Virus record (IMG/VR): IMGVR_UViG_3300032053_000011
Span: 1-64,000 of that record
Strand: one strand, 5' to 3'
DNA from: a virus
DNA length: 64,000 nucleotides
A program made the position numbers and the translations under genes. The notes under the pieces are model-generated. The model was not told the origin of the DNA and did no database searches. It saw only the letters and a program-made list of their open reading frames with translations. This document shows positions 6,540-15,423 of this stretch, piece after piece (the first letter of the stretch is position 1; each line of letters starts with the position of its first letter).

Positions 6540-6788
6540 ATGCGCCTGTCCACGCCTCCTCAAGCGGTCACCGAGATCGCTCTGGAGGCCGAGCGTCTCG
6601 GCGCCAACGTGCTCTACCGGAGCTGCGGGTGGGGCGAGGCGCACATCGACATCTTCGATGCGCCACTTGGCCTCGGAACGCGGCTGCATCGGGCTGGGTT
6701 CGAGCTGAGTGCCTTTCGCGAGCGGTACTGGCGCTGGTGCATCGCGACGATGCCCGCGGACCCGATTACGGATCGACCACCGTCCTAG
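6540..6788 (+). CDS. Hypothetical protein
   Basis: 82 residues beginning MRLSTPPQAVTEIAL; not recognised. A GTG at 6522 would add six residues; the ATG at 6540 lies 8 nt after a GATACT box and is chosen by analogy with other leaderless starts. Trp- and Arg-rich near the C-terminus. Convergent with the next leftward gene (4-nt overlap). Confidence 0.6.
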   Translation: MRLSTPPQAVTEIALEAERLGANVLYRSCGWGEAHIDIFDAPLGLGTRLHRAGFELSAFRERYWRWCIATMPADPITDRPPS

Positions 6789-7093
6789 CGCCTCTCGAGC
6801 TCGTACTCGAAGTACAAGTTCACGGCCTCTGGGTCAGAATCCACGCGAATGTAAATTCCAGGGACGTCGGCGAACGCCGCGTACATCGCCTCGATGGTGC
6901 GCTTCCTCTTCCTCGCCACGAAGATATCGAGGATAGGTGTCTCGACGCCGCCGTACGCATCATCGCGCAGCCAGACCTCGACCATTACCTGGGGGTGCTT
7001 CCGCAGCAGATCGTTCAGGACCAGGAAGAGCGCCAGCGGGATCTGCCAGCCTTCCGCGATGAGCGACTCCAGCTTCTCGACGTTCGTCATCAT
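6785..7093 (-). CDS. Small protein, tandem paralogue of its upstream neighbour
   Basis: 102 residues; begins with two Met codons, the first overlapping the upstream stop (ATGA). Its first 35 residues (VEKLESLIAEGWQIPLALFL and following) nearly match the gene at 7090-7383, and the rest is alignable, so the two arose by tandem duplication. The IPLALFLVL segment recalls the PLHLA motif of the genes upstream, but the GPPT-type C-terminus is missing; a distant relationship is possible. Last gene of the long leftward run. Confidence 0.8.
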   Translation of the reverse strand: MMTNVEKLESLIAEGWQIPLALFLVLNDLLRKHPQVMVEVWLRDDAYGGVETPILDIFVARKRKRTIEAMYAAFADVPGIYIRVDSDPEAVNLYFEYELERR

Positions 7094-7383
7094 CGCGCAT
7101 CGAACACGAAGTAGATTATCTCGGACTCTTCGACGTCGTCGATATATGGATTCATCCCGGACAATGCCTTTGCAACGGCGATAACTGACCGCTTTGCCGT
7201 CTTCGGGACGGAGATTTGCAATTCGTCTTCTTCGCCGCCTTCGTCGATGTTGACCCATATCTCGGGGTGCTTCGGCAGCAGATCGCTCAGGACCAGGAAG
7301 AGCGCCAGCGGGATGTGCCAGCCTTCTGCGATGAGGGACTCCAGCTTCTCGACGCTGGTCATGATATCGGCTGGCCGGGTCAC
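7090..7383 (-). CDS. Small protein, tandem paralogue of 6785-7093
   Basis: 97 residues if started at GTG 7383 (GTGA overlap with the upstream gene), or 90 if started at ATG 7362, which aligns better with its paralogue (MTSVEKLES versus MTNVEKLES). Contains GWHIPLALFLVLSDLLPKHP followed by an acidic stretch. Function unknown. Confidence 0.78.
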   Translation of the reverse strand: MTRPADIMTSVEKLESLIAEGWHIPLALFLVLSDLLPKHPEIWVNIDEGGEEDELQISVPKTAKRSVIAVAKALSGMNPYIDDVEESEIIYFVFDAR

Positions 7384-7976
7384 CGGCGCACCGGCGGGCC
7401 CCAGGCCTCTGCCGCGGCCACGATCTGTTGCAGCGTCGGAGGTCCCATCGCCTTCACGATCTCTTCGGTGGCGAACTCCGGGGGCAACTCACGCGATCCA
7501 TCCATTGCTCGCTTCAAGCGCATCCATAGATTCTCGACGACGAAGTTGCGATCGCCGATCGGCGTTCCTGGCATTCTGGATATCGGGTCGAGTACCCAGG
7601 TCACTTCCTTGAATGTCGACCACCCAGCGATGCGAGGGATGTGCGGCGTATAGTTCAGATGATGACGGAGCGCTGGCAGATCGACTGAGCCTGGGTAGAC
7701 GCGTTCCTGTTCCAGCTTGGCGATCACCTCGGCGCACTCGCTGGCATGCACCGGCGGGCATCCGGCGGCGACGCGGTAGGCCAGCCGGAATATCAGCTCC
7801 TCATGCAGCCGGAGATCGATCAACCACTCCACGCGATGCGGAATACTGAACAGGTCCCACGCCTGCGCCAGCCGCTCGTCCGTCCACTGCACCGCATCGG
7901 ACAGTGGCACCGTGCCATCGTGGACCACGGCATCACGGACATCCTTCCAGATGCGGCGCGCTTCGGGGGGCTTCAT
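7380..7976 (-). CDS. PLHLA-family paralogue
   Basis: 198 residues from ATG 7976; an in-frame ATG at 8003 would add nine residues, but the shorter form lines up with family N-termini (M-K-x-x-E-A-x-x-x-W). Motifs: GTVPLSDAVQWTDERLAQAW near residue 22 and MGPPTLQQIVAAAEAW at the end. It is closest to 23462-24088, sharing WTDxRLAQxWDL and LRLHEEL. Confidence 0.88.
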   Translation of the reverse strand: MKPPEARRIWKDVRDAVVHDGTVPLSDAVQWTDERLAQAWDLFSIPHRVEWLIDLRLHEELIFRLAYRVAAGCPPVHASECAEVIAKLEQERVYPGSVDLPALRHHLNYTPHIPRIAGWSTFKEVTWVLDPISRMPGTPIGDRNFVVENLWMRLKRAMDGSRELPPEFATEEIVKAMGPPTLQQIVAAAEAWGPPVRR

Positions 7977-8027
7977 CGCTACAGCGATCCTACTGTCAGG
8001 CATCCGATCCGTCGAGGAACGTGACGG

Positions 8028-8582
8028 TCAGCCTTGCGCGCTGGCCAAGGCCTGCGCCGCGCCGACGATCTGTTCGATCGTCGGCGGACCGAACGAGAGA
8101 AGGAGTTCGCGCGACGTAGTGTTCAGTTCGTTGGCGGCAACTCGCTCGAGGATGATCGGAAGATGATGCGCCGGGTACGCCTCCGGCGCCTGAATCCACC
8201 AAGTCAACTCCAGGATCATCTCGCGAAGCGCTGCGCTCCGTAGCTTCTCGAGCTGCTCGCGCACTGGTTTCAGATCGACGGTCCCGGGCGGCTCGCCGAC
8301 CGCGCGCTCAACCGCCGCGATCAGATGCCTCGCGGCAGTCGCATCGTCAGGGTCGCGCAGCGCAACATTCCATACGACGCGATCCACCAGATCCAGCGCG
8401 AAGACCGTTTGCAGTGAGAGTTTCGTGAGTACTCCGCGAAGGAGATTGTTGTTGAGTTGCTTCCAGGATGAGGCGAGGCGTTCCGGCGTCCATGCGACAG
8501 CACAGTGCAGCGGCACCTCCCCATTCATGCGCACCGCCAAGACGACTTCGTTCCAGAGTGCCTCGGCGTCTTGAGTCTTCAT
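8028..8582 (-). CDS. PLHLA-family paralogue
   Basis: 184 residues. N-terminal MKTQDAEALWNEV then GEVPLHCAVAWTPERLASSW; C-terminal FGPPTIEQIVGAAQAL. Several hydrophobic helices in the middle, none long enough for a membrane span. It is separated from its neighbours by short gaps instead of overlaps (7 nt to 8590, 51 nt to 7976). Confidence 0.88.
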   Translation of the reverse strand: MKTQDAEALWNEVVLAVRMNGEVPLHCAVAWTPERLASSWKQLNNNLLRGVLTKLSLQTVFALDLVDRVVWNVALRDPDDATAARHLIAAVERAVGEPPGTVDLKPVREQLEKLRSAALREMILELTWWIQAPEAYPAHHLPIILERVAANELNTTSRELLLSFGPPTIEQIVGAAQALASAQG

Positions 8583-8589
8583 CGGTTCC

Positions 8590-9195
8590 TTACCACTGCT
8601 GTGTCGAGCCAGCCCAGACTTCTGCTGCCGCCAGGATCTGCTCGAGCGTGGGCGGGCCGAAAGACCGCACCATCTTCCAGAGTGTCACGTCGTCGCCACT
8701 CAACAACCGAGCGCTGTCTAGCGCACGAGTGAGCGACGCTGCAACGAGGTTTAGATTGCTTCGAAGACCGATCGGGTAGCGCAGTCGATAGTGCGGATCC
8801 AAGATCCAGGCGACCTCGCGCAACGGCTCTGCTGTCGGGATCATCATGGCTGACATGGTCCTCAGCCGAACCATCCAGTCGCTGTCCCGATTGATCGTTG
8901 GCTCCAAGTACTCCTGATCCATCATGGCGATGACATCAGCGAGGGCCGGATCCGACTCGCCGACCCAATGCACAAGCTGCATCGCCAACGGCTCGTGCCG
9001 CAGCAATACAACGAGCAGTCGGATCATCCGATTGCGCGACTCGTGAGTGCTGAAGTGCCCGCGGTTCGGCGTCAGCGCCCATGCCTCGGCGAGCGTGTCG
9101 TCCGTACAGTTGATGGCGAGGTGCAGCGGGATCTCTCCCGCGACAACGGCCTTCTCGATGTCTTGCCAGAGCTTCACCATTTCCGGCGCTCTCAT
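8590..9195 (-). CDS. PLHLA-family paralogue
   Basis: 201 residues. GEIPLHLAINCTDDTLAEAW near residue 20; C-terminal FGPPTLEQILAAAEVW. The middle contains REVAWILDPHYRLRYPIG, close to EVTWVLDPISRMPGTPIG in the copy at 7380, showing that similarity extends beyond the terminal motifs. It overlaps the upstream gene by 4 nt. Confidence 0.88.
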   Translation of the reverse strand: MRAPEMVKLWQDIEKAVVAGEIPLHLAINCTDDTLAEAWALTPNRGHFSTHESRNRMIRLLVVLLRHEPLAMQLVHWVGESDPALADVIAMMDQEYLEPTINRDSDWMVRLRTMSAMMIPTAEPLREVAWILDPHYRLRYPIGLRSNLNLVAASLTRALDSARLLSGDDVTLWKMVRSFGPPTLEQILAAAEVWAGSTQQW

Positions 9196-9680
9196 CGCCG
9201 TCCGCCGATCGGAAGAATGGTCGCTGCGTAAGCGACTGTCTCATCGAGCGTCGGCGGCCCTGCGGCGAAGATCATCTCCGCAGTGTGTTGGCGATCCAGT
9301 CCCGCGTCTTCGATGCTGCCGAGCATCTCCGAGGTTCCATGGAAAATTCGGCCGAGCGCAAACCAGCCGTGATACTGCGTATGTTTCTGGGGATCATCGA
9401 ACCATGCCTGCCCGATCTGGCAGAACCGCGACCAGTCATGTTGCGTCGCTCGCGCCTCTTCGATGATCGCGTCGGAGAATCCCGCGTTGCGTGCTACCTC
9501 CAGGACCAGTGGTTCGAGCGCCCCAGGTCGTGCGCGCAGCCAACGGACGCGTTCGACGGTGGTGGCGTCATGCCACGTCCTTCGCAATACGCCCCGTGCG
9601 GTGAGTTCAACCGCGAGCGTCAGAGGCACCTCTCCCGTGACTTCGATCGCATCGAGAATCTGTCGCATCCGGCTTTTCAT
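9192..9680 (-). CDS. PLHLA-family paralogue, short form
   Basis: 162 residues. GEVPLTLAVELTARGVLRRTW near residue 15 and AGPPTLDETVAYAATI near the end. Belongs to a shorter subgroup with 9677 and 10246, marked by a WF/GWFALGR segment in the middle. ATGA overlaps on both sides. Confidence 0.87.
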   Translation of the reverse strand: MKSRMRQILDAIEVTGEVPLTLAVELTARGVLRRTWHDATTVERVRWLRARPGALEPLVLEVARNAGFSDAIIEEARATQHDWSRFCQIGQAWFDDPQKHTQYHGWFALGRIFHGTSEMLGSIEDAGLDRQHTAEMIFAAGPPTLDETVAYAATILPIGGRR

Positions 9681-10249
9681 GGCGTGGCCCGGGCGGCAGC
9701 TTGCACCAGTTCATCGAGCGTTGGGGGGCCCGCTGCGCGAATCAATGCATGCCAGTTCTCGCGCCTCTCGGCATCGAGGTCGACGTTGAGGACGACGGAC
9801 AGCGCCGTCCGGCGCCATGATCCGCTGAGCCGCAGAGGAACTCCCGCCAATACGCGAGAGAGGTACCCGAGTCCAAGCCAGCCACGGTAGCCAACCGATT
9901 CACGGCTATGACGCTGGTTCTGAATCCCAACGAGCCTCTCTTCGGATCTCGCGCGCTGCGTGCCAACCGCAGAGAACTCTCCCCAGTTACCCAGTGCCAG
10001 TTGCATGGCCTCATCGGCCTCATCGCGCCTGAGTCCAAAGGCCGCAGTCCAATCATCGATCAGCTCGGACCACACCGGTGCATGTGGCCGTGTGATGGCG
10101 AGGAGCACTGTCCGGTCGAGATCCGACGCGCGCTTGCCCTGCCATGCCGCGTGAAACGCGCCGGGTTCCGCCAGCGCGACAGCCATGTGCAACGGGATCG
10201 TCCCTGACACTGCCGCGTCCGTGATCTCGGAGAGACTGAGGACGGTCAT
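9677..10249 (-). CDS. PLHLA-family paralogue
   Basis: 190 residues from ATG 10249 (ATGA overlap). GTIPLHMAVALAEPGAFHAAW near residue 18; C-terminal AGPPTLDELVQAAARA. Shares the GYRGWLGLGYL segment with the GWFALGR of 9192. The open frame continues upstream across the next gene but has no support there. Confidence 0.87.
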   Translation of the reverse strand: MTVLSLSEITDAAVSGTIPLHMAVALAEPGAFHAAWQGKRASDLDRTVLLAITRPHAPVWSELIDDWTAAFGLRRDEADEAMQLALGNWGEFSAVGTQRARSEERLVGIQNQRHSRESVGYRGWLGLGYLSRVLAGVPLRLSGSWRRTALSVVLNVDLDAERRENWHALIRAAGPPTLDELVQAAARATP

Positions 10250-10728
10250 CTTGGCCTCGCGACCGCCGCAAGGATCTCCTCGAGCGTCGGCGGGCCGCCA
10301 GCTTTCAGGATTTTGCGAAGCACCGTCGACCGCACCCCGGCCTCGCGGAATCGTTCGATGGCGACATCGGAACTCCATGGCTTGAGGAGGAAAGCGAGCG
10401 CACGAATTCCAACTTCGGCGCGTTGGAATGCACCGGTTGATAGGCCACGAGACAGCATGCGACCCATGTAGTCGATCATGGACCTGTCGGCGTCGAACCA
10501 TGCCGAGAGAGTTTCGAACTCGTCAGTCTGCAACTCCGACGCACGAATGATGGCGTCGACGAGCGGTCGAAGAGCCGCTGGTCGCGTCCAGATCAGCAGC
10601 CAATAGCGATCGGCGTCGTTCGCTTCCGCCCACGCGTGATGGAGTTGCCCCTCGATCTCGACCGCCAGGGCCAAGGGCAACTCTCGGCGTCCGATCGCGC
10701 GGGAGACCGCTGTGATCGCAAGGCTCAT
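10246..10728 (-). CDS. PLHLA-family paralogue, short form
   Basis: 160 residues. RELPLALAVEIEGQLHHAW near residue 15; C-terminal GGPPTLEEILAAVAR. AWFDADRS in the middle matches AWFDDPQK of 9192. ATGA overlap on the downstream side and with the upstream stop. Confidence 0.87.
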   Translation of the reverse strand: MSLAITAVSRAIGRRELPLALAVEIEGQLHHAWAEANDADRYWLLIWTRPAALRPLVDAIIRASELQTDEFETLSAWFDADRSMIDYMGRMLSRGLSTGAFQRAEVGIRALAFLLKPWSSDVAIERFREAGVRSTVLRKILKAGGPPTLEEILAAVARPR

Positions 10729-11219
10729 CGCTCGCCGTTCTCGGCACGCATATGGGCGGCTGCTGCGACGATCTCGGCGATCGTTGGAATGCCCTGTGGC
10801 TGTAGCATCGAATCACGAACAAACTCGTGTGGCACTCCGGCCTGATACATGTCGTAGAGATCCCCGGTGGTCAGCGTCCTGTCTTGTACGCGCGCCGTGC
10901 GGATGAGTTGCCATGCCCACGACGAGGGCATCGATACTCGCAGCATCTCTACGCCAGCTCCACGCGGGAGAGGGTCTCCACGCAAGACGTGCTCGGCGAG
11001 CGTGGGGTTGATCCCCGAGTACAGAGCTGCGAGGCGCGCGCCATCTCGCAGCCTGAAAGCTTGCGGGCGCACGCGGGCTAGCACATCGAACACTCGGTCG
11101 ACGTTCGCCCGGCGCCATGCGCGCGCCAGCCGTCCCGGTGCATCGAGCTCGATCGCGAGCGCCAGTGGGATCTCGCCCTGGTCGATGGCGTCGATGATCT
11201 GCTCGACAAGATTTCTCAT
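10725..11219 (-). CDS. PLHLA-family paralogue
   Basis: 164 residues from ATG 11219 (ATGA). GEIPLALAIELDAPGRLARAW near residue 15; C-terminal QGIPTIAEIVAAAAHM, where the first Pro of GPPT is Ile. Very similar to the upstream gene 11216-11719, including LTTGDLYDMYQAGVP versus ARTLYNLGRSNVP; a recent tandem duplication. Confidence 0.88.
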   Translation of the reverse strand: MRNLVEQIIDAIDQGEIPLALAIELDAPGRLARAWRRANVDRVFDVLARVRPQAFRLRDGARLAALYSGINPTLAEHVLRGDPLPRGAGVEMLRVSMPSSWAWQLIRTARVQDRTLTTGDLYDMYQAGVPHEFVRDSMLQPQGIPTIAEIVAAAAHMRAENGER

Positions 11220-11719
11220 CGGCTGTGAAGCCTCTGCATCCCTGCCGTATGTTCCGCGGCGGCGATGATCTCTGCGATGGTTGGCGGGCCTTCGGGACGG
11301 AGCATCGAATCGAGAATGAAGTCGTCGGGGACGTTCGAACGCCCCAGGTTGTAGAGCGTGCGCGCACTCGGCATGGTGTTCACCATGGCCTCCTTGATGA
11401 CCTCCCACGCCCAGAACCGCGGCGATGATGGCCGAAGCTGCGCCACGCTCTCGGGGATCGGTTGGTGATCGCGCAGGACCGCTTCGATGGTCCGAGAATC
11501 GATTCCCGCGAAATAGGCAGCGCTACGCGCCCAGCGCTGGATCTTCATGCGGTGGCGACGCGTACGCAGGAGCATCTCGAAGAGAACGTGCGGCTCCTTC
11601 ATCTGGTCCCACGCACGCGCCAGACCATGCGGCGCATCGAGCTCGATGGCGAGTGCGAGCGGAATCTCGCCCCTGTCGATCGCATCGATGGCTCGCACCA
11701 GCAGGGATACGCGGCTCAT
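11216..11719 (-). CDS. PLHLA-family paralogue
   Basis: 167 residues. GEIPLALAIELDAPHGLARAW near residue 18; C-terminal EGPPTIAEIIAAAEHT. Closest relative is the adjacent 10725-11219. ATGA overlaps at both ends. Confidence 0.88.
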   Translation of the reverse strand: MSRVSLLVRAIDAIDRGEIPLALAIELDAPHGLARAWDQMKEPHVLFEMLLRTRRHRMKIQRWARSAAYFAGIDSRTIEAVLRDHQPIPESVAQLRPSSPRFWAWEVIKEAMVNTMPSARTLYNLGRSNVPDDFILDSMLRPEGPPTIAEIIAAAEHTAGMQRLHSR

Positions 11720-12231
11720 CGATAACCTTCGGCCGCCCGCACCGCGTCCGCCAGGGTCGGCGCGCCAGCGGCGCGAAGGATCGAGAGAAGGCGTTGACCA
11801 TTGATCACGCCCTCCCTCAACAACCCCTCTCGCTCCATCCAGGCCAGTGGCAGCTCGTCCCAACTGAGAAGTTTGTTGATGACGCCGCTACCCTGTTGTT
11901 CAAGCGTGTCGCGGATGCGCGTATTGACGTATGACCGCCATCGGTGACTGCCCTCGACTATATCGTTGACGGTCTCCAGATAGATCAACGGCACGCCAGT
12001 CCCGGTGGCGATCTCGCGCGCCAACGGCAGCATGGCCTCCTTTGGATGTGTTCGCACAAGCATCTCGTGCAGGACGCGAGGATCCTCGCATCGATCCCAC
12101 TCCTCATGCATGCGCTCATCCGTCATATGCACGGCCAGATGCAGCGGGATCTCATGCGCATCGATCGCGTCCATGATGTTCGACAGGAACATGCACCGCG
12201 ACATGACCATGCTGAACATGCCATCGGTCAC
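11716..12231 (-). CDS. PLHLA-family paralogue
   Basis: 171 residues if started at GTG 12231 (GTGA overlap with the upstream stop); ATGs at 12219 and beyond are alternatives. HEIPLHLAVHMTDERMHEEW near residue 30; C-terminal AGAPTLADAVRAAEGY, a diverged GPPT motif. Confidence 0.85.
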   Translation of the reverse strand: MTDGMFSMVMSRCMFLSNIMDAIDAHEIPLHLAVHMTDERMHEEWDRCEDPRVLHEMLVRTHPKEAMLPLAREIATGTGVPLIYLETVNDIVEGSHRWRSYVNTRIRDTLEQQGSGVINKLLSWDELPLAWMEREGLLREGVINGQRLLSILRAAGAPTLADAVRAAEGYR

Positions 12232-12821
12232 TGCGGCCAGCTCTCTGCCGCCGCGACGATCTCGAGCATCGACCGCGGCGCCAAGGCCTCGCCCTGATCT
12301 TTCTGTGAGCTCACTGGCGAGCCACAGTGTTCCAGTACGCGCGCGGCTGTCCTGGTCAGCGTCAGAAGCGCGCGCTGCCGGTCGAGCGAAAGGTCTCCGC
12401 CCGATGGCGATGTCGCGCGATTCCAGATTAGGACATGCACGACATTCCACATCGCGCTGATCGCCATCCGATCGCAACCGTCGCTTCGTCGGCTCTGTCG
12501 AGTGAGGTCCTCGGTCAGATCAGGCAGATTGATCGAGAGTGGGGTCATGACCTCGAGTTGGACCTCTTGCGCCACACGGCCGAGAAATTCTGCGGTGACC
12601 GGCTCGAGTCCCGGCAGATCCGCCAGTAGATGCGCAACCCTGACCGCGAGAGCGGCGTCGCGGCCCAGCGCCACGAGCATGAGCATCTGGATCGCTGGTC
12701 CCGACTCGCGCCAGCCCTCGAGCAGCCGAGCCTCATCAAGCTCCACGGCCATGTGCAACGGAATGTTGCCCGGCCCGAGCATGATCCGATCGACGAGGTC
12801 GGTGTACCAGGGTGTCGCCAT
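12228..12821 (-). CDS. PLHLA-family paralogue
   Basis: 197 residues. GNIPLHMAVELDEARLLEGW near residue 18. The C-terminus keeps LEIVAAAESW but has lost GPPT. Start ATG 12821, 2 nt after the upstream stop. Confidence 0.85.
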   Translation of the reverse strand: MATPWYTDLVDRIMLGPGNIPLHMAVELDEARLLEGWRESGPAIQMLMLVALGRDAALAVRVAHLLADLPGLEPVTAEFLGRVAQEVQLEVMTPLSINLPDLTEDLTRQSRRSDGCDRMAISAMWNVVHVLIWNRATSPSGGDLSLDRQRALLTLTRTAARVLEHCGSPVSSQKDQGEALAPRSMLEIVAAAESWPQ

Positions 12822-12823
12822 GA

Positions 12824-13447
12824 TCAGTCGTGCAGCATTCGTGGCGCGGGCGGCGCCGAGGCCATGAAGGTCTCGAGCGCGGTCCGCAACCATTGCGCAA
12901 CCTCCCGCTCCGCAGCTTCGGGCGACATCCGCTCGCCCAGGCAGCCTTCCAACAGCGCCTCGCAGATCGTCTCCAACTGGTTGACTGTCTCTCGTGCGAG
13001 ATGCTCATCGTCATCGGTCTGTTGCTCGACGCCGGTGATGAGCCAGTACACGCCGCTCGCGAACGTCCAGGTTGCGTATGTACGCGGCGCGGAACCAGAC
13101 AACTGCGCCTCGAGGTCGCCCACGAGTTCCTGCATCTGATCGGCAGCCTTCGTCACCATGCGCCGCGGAACTTTGCCGCCCGTCGCCAGCTTGAGCGGGA
13201 TACCGATGGCGGTTCCAACCCGCTCAGCGAGATCGTCGCCGACACAACTCATCTCTCTGAGAAAGAGCATCGCCATCGCCCCGCGCAACATCGTCGGGTC
13301 CATCTTGCGGATGTACTGGAGGAACTCGAACATCGCGTACGGATCCCGGGAATGACTCCAGGCCCACTGCGCATATGTCAGGTCCGGCTGTTCGCCGTGG
13401 GCAGCGCGCACGAGCAATTCGCGCATCGGATCTGAGATGGAAGCCAT
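12824..13447 (-). CDS. Diverged PLHLA-family member
   Basis: 207 residues. Only the N-terminal half resembles the family: LTYAQWAWSHSRDPYAMFEFL takes the place of the PLHLA motif, and the GPPT C-terminus is absent. Assignment rests mainly on size, helical character and position in the array. TACGGT ends 6 nt before the ATG at 13447, a possible internal leaderless promoter, but its -35 partner is poor. Confidence 0.75.
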   Translation of the reverse strand: MASISDPMRELLVRAAHGEQPDLTYAQWAWSHSRDPYAMFEFLQYIRKMDPTMLRGAMAMLFLREMSCVGDDLAERVGTAIGIPLKLATGGKVPRRMVTKAADQMQELVGDLEAQLSGSAPRTYATWTFASGVYWLITGVEQQTDDDEHLARETVNQLETICEALLEGCLGERMSPEAAEREVAQWLRTALETFMASAPPAPRMLHD

Positions 13448-13484
13448 GTGGTTACCGTATCATCGGTGTCGTGGGCTCGCGACT

Positions 13485-14171
13485 TTACGGTGGCTCTTGG
13501 GTCAGCCGGACTGCGGCGCCGATGATCTCCGCTGGCGTTGGCGGACCGATCGAGGCGAGAAACGTCTGAAAGTTCTGCTCGATCTCCGCTACGAAGGCCT
13601 CTGCTGCGAAGTCCTGTCCAGGGCGGAGACGACTCTGGATGCCGACGCGCAACGCTCGCATCAGCATCGTGACGCCATGATCGGTGTCGTAGCCGTCCTG
13701 GATGCCCCCCACTGCGTCACCGAGTGCAAAGATGATCCAACTCGAGTTCCATGGCTCGCGATTCAACTCACGAAGATCCGAGACGAAGCTCTCGATGGAG
13801 CGCGGTTCCATCTCGCCTGCCAGCACGGCTTTCGTCGTCTTCAACCCTGTGCGCAGGCGTTCCCACACGCGAGCATCGAGGTCGTCTTTCAGAGTGCCGA
13901 CGTTCTTGGCCATCAACGTCAGCACGGCCTCCGCGAAATGGCGCGGGCGTGTATGGAAGATGATCGCGTTGCGAATACTCGCGGTACCGATGAGATTCCA
14001 TTGGAATGCGATCGTCGTCGCACAGAGCGTCTTCACTGTCTTGTTGCTGGCTCGCCCCCATGCATGCTCCAGCGCGTCGGGCGTCATCTGTACCGCGAGG
14101 TGGAGAGGGATGGGTTCCAAGCCATCAAAGCAGGAAGCGATGGCTTCCAGAATGGTCGGCGGCGCCGTCAT
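13485..14171 (-). CDS. PLHLA-family paralogue
   Basis: 228 residues from ATG 14171 (ATGA). EPIPLHLAVQMTPDALEHAW near residue 20; C-terminal IGPPTPAEIIGAAVRL. One of the longest members, with an enlarged middle region. Confidence 0.87.
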   Translation of the reverse strand: MTAPPTILEAIASCFDGLEPIPLHLAVQMTPDALEHAWGRASNKTVKTLCATTIAFQWNLIGTASIRNAIIFHTRPRHFAEAVLTLMAKNVGTLKDDLDARVWERLRTGLKTTKAVLAGEMEPRSIESFVSDLRELNREPWNSSWIIFALGDAVGGIQDGYDTDHGVTMLMRALRVGIQSRLRPGQDFAAEAFVAEIEQNFQTFLASIGPPTPAEIIGAAVRLTQEPP

Positions 14172-14770
14172 GGTTGCATTCGCTGGATGACGCCGAGAAT
14201 CTCTTCGAGGGTCGGCGGGCCGAATGGCCGGATCATCTGTTCGACGCGCGTTTTGAGGTTCTGCCGGGTCATGGCTGAACGCCAGATCGCCGCCATCGCG
14301 CTCCATCCGGCGCTGTTGATATCGTCGTCAACAAGGACAGATAGCACGCTGTCGATGGCCTCTTCCACTGCGTGGATAGCCGCGGGTCGTCCATCCCTTC
14401 CGAGCCCTTCCTCACGACGTTTGGCGTAGAAGTTCTGGTGCAGCGCTATGAGACGCTCCATTCGGCTCAGCACTTCCTTGCTGTCGACGGATCCACGGTG
14501 GTTCCAGACTTCAAGCGCCAACGGCATGGAGTCACGCGCCATTGCCGCAAGATCATCGCTCAGAAGATCGATCATCTCGAAGGCGATCTCGAGTGCGGGC
14601 CGCACCAACGTTGCACCTCTGGTGTACGCCAGAAGCTCGAGCATCGTCTCGTCATCATAGCGTGCGGCATCCCACGCTTGTCCCAGCGCGTCGGGCGTTG
14701 CTTCCACCGCAAGATGCAGGGGAAGCGCCCCGTTCTTGAGGGCCTGCAAGAGTTCGTTGAGCAACGGCAC
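14168..14770 (-). CDS. PLHLA-family paralogue, first of the array
   Basis: 200 residues; GTG start at 14770 fixed by a -10 box ending 6 nt upstream. GALPLHLAVEATPDALGQAW near residue 14; C-terminal FGPPTLEEILGVIQRM. It heads thirteen consecutive family genes that run to 7380. Confidence 0.88.
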   Translation of the reverse strand: MPLLNELLQALKNGALPLHLAVEATPDALGQAWDAARYDDETMLELLAYTRGATLVRPALEIAFEMIDLLSDDLAAMARDSMPLALEVWNHRGSVDSKEVLSRMERLIALHQNFYAKRREEGLGRDGRPAAIHAVEEAIDSVLSVLVDDDINSAGWSAMAAIWRSAMTRQNLKTRVEQMIRPFGPPTLEEILGVIQRMQP

Positions 14771-14776
14771 AGGCCC

Positions 14777-14806
14777 ATCCTACGGCCGCACCACTCGGCG
14801 GCGCCA
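14777..14806 (-). promoter_or_regulatory. Leaderless promoter of the PLHLA array
   Basis: On the minus strand: TGGCGC (14806-14801), 18 bp, TAGGAT (14782-14777), then 6 nt to GTG at 14770. No twin GCTAGC. Confidence 0.55.
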
Positions 14807-14818
14807 CTTCGGGGCAGA

Positions 14819-15388
14819 TCAGTCATCCTTCTCGACCGCGGCGGCGAGCATCACGCGCACTTTGTCGAGCTCGGCCCGGGTGTGCGGCGTGCCGCCAGCG
14901 TTGATGCTGAGATAGAGCTCGAGCAGCTCTTTCTTCGATGCCAGCGTGCAGACGCGCCATCGGAGAGTGCACTTGTGCATCCGCATGTTGCCCTTGAACT
15001 CGGATGCGAGGTACCCGACGCCGCCAGGGTCGCGTGACGCGAAGATTGGCAACTCGCTACGCATGAACGTCCGCACCGCTTGCAAGCGCTGCTTCCCATC
15101 CACGATGGTGTACGAGCCGGGCGGCGCGATGGCGCAGCGATCCCACAGCGTGTGGTTGAAGGTGAGGTTCTTCCCAACTTCGCCGCCACGCAGGATGTAC
15201 TCGACGTAACGGATCTGCTGTTCGCGTGTCCAGACGTGCGCGCGCTGGAACTCTGGTTCCAGATCGAGGCCATCCGCGATCGCCGTTTCGATCTGCGTCT
15301 CCAAGTAGTTCCAGCCAACGTCGATCTCGTAGCTCGCTCGCGGGAACTGCGGGACATCATTCCAGTCCAGACTCGGCTTCGCGCTCAT
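14819..15388 (-). CDS. DUF262 (ParB-fold) domain protein
   Basis: 189 residues. The pattern FQRAHVWTREQQIRYVEYIL, then DGKQRLQAVRTF near residue 97, then a C-terminal LSINAGGTPHT matches the N-terminal DUF262 domain of GmrSD-type modification-dependent restriction proteins and their stand-alone phage relatives. The family usually hydrolyses nucleotides or binds DNA; the HNH half of GmrSD is missing, so restriction by this protein alone is unlikely. The start is set by a consensus leaderless promoter 6 nt upstream. Confidence 0.85.
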   Translation of the reverse strand: MSAKPSLDWNDVPQFPRASYEIDVGWNYLETQIETAIADGLDLEPEFQRAHVWTREQQIRYVEYILRGGEVGKNLTFNHTLWDRCAIAPPGSYTIVDGKQRLQAVRTFMRSELPIFASRDPGGVGYLASEFKGNMRMHKCTLRWRVCTLASKKELLELYLSINAGGTPHTRAELDKVRVMLAAAVEKDD

Positions 15389-15394
15389 GCCATG

Positions 15395-15423
15395 ACGCTA
15401 GCGCGTGGCTAGCACCGTGTCAA
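15395..15423 (-). promoter_or_regulatory. Leaderless promoter with twin GCTAGC
   Basis: Minus strand: TTGACA (15423-15418), 17 bp, TAGCGT (15400-15395), 6 nt to ATG at 15388. GCTAGC at 15397 and 15408, 11 bp apart. The -35 box overlaps the stop codon of the upstream gene. Confidence 0.85.
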
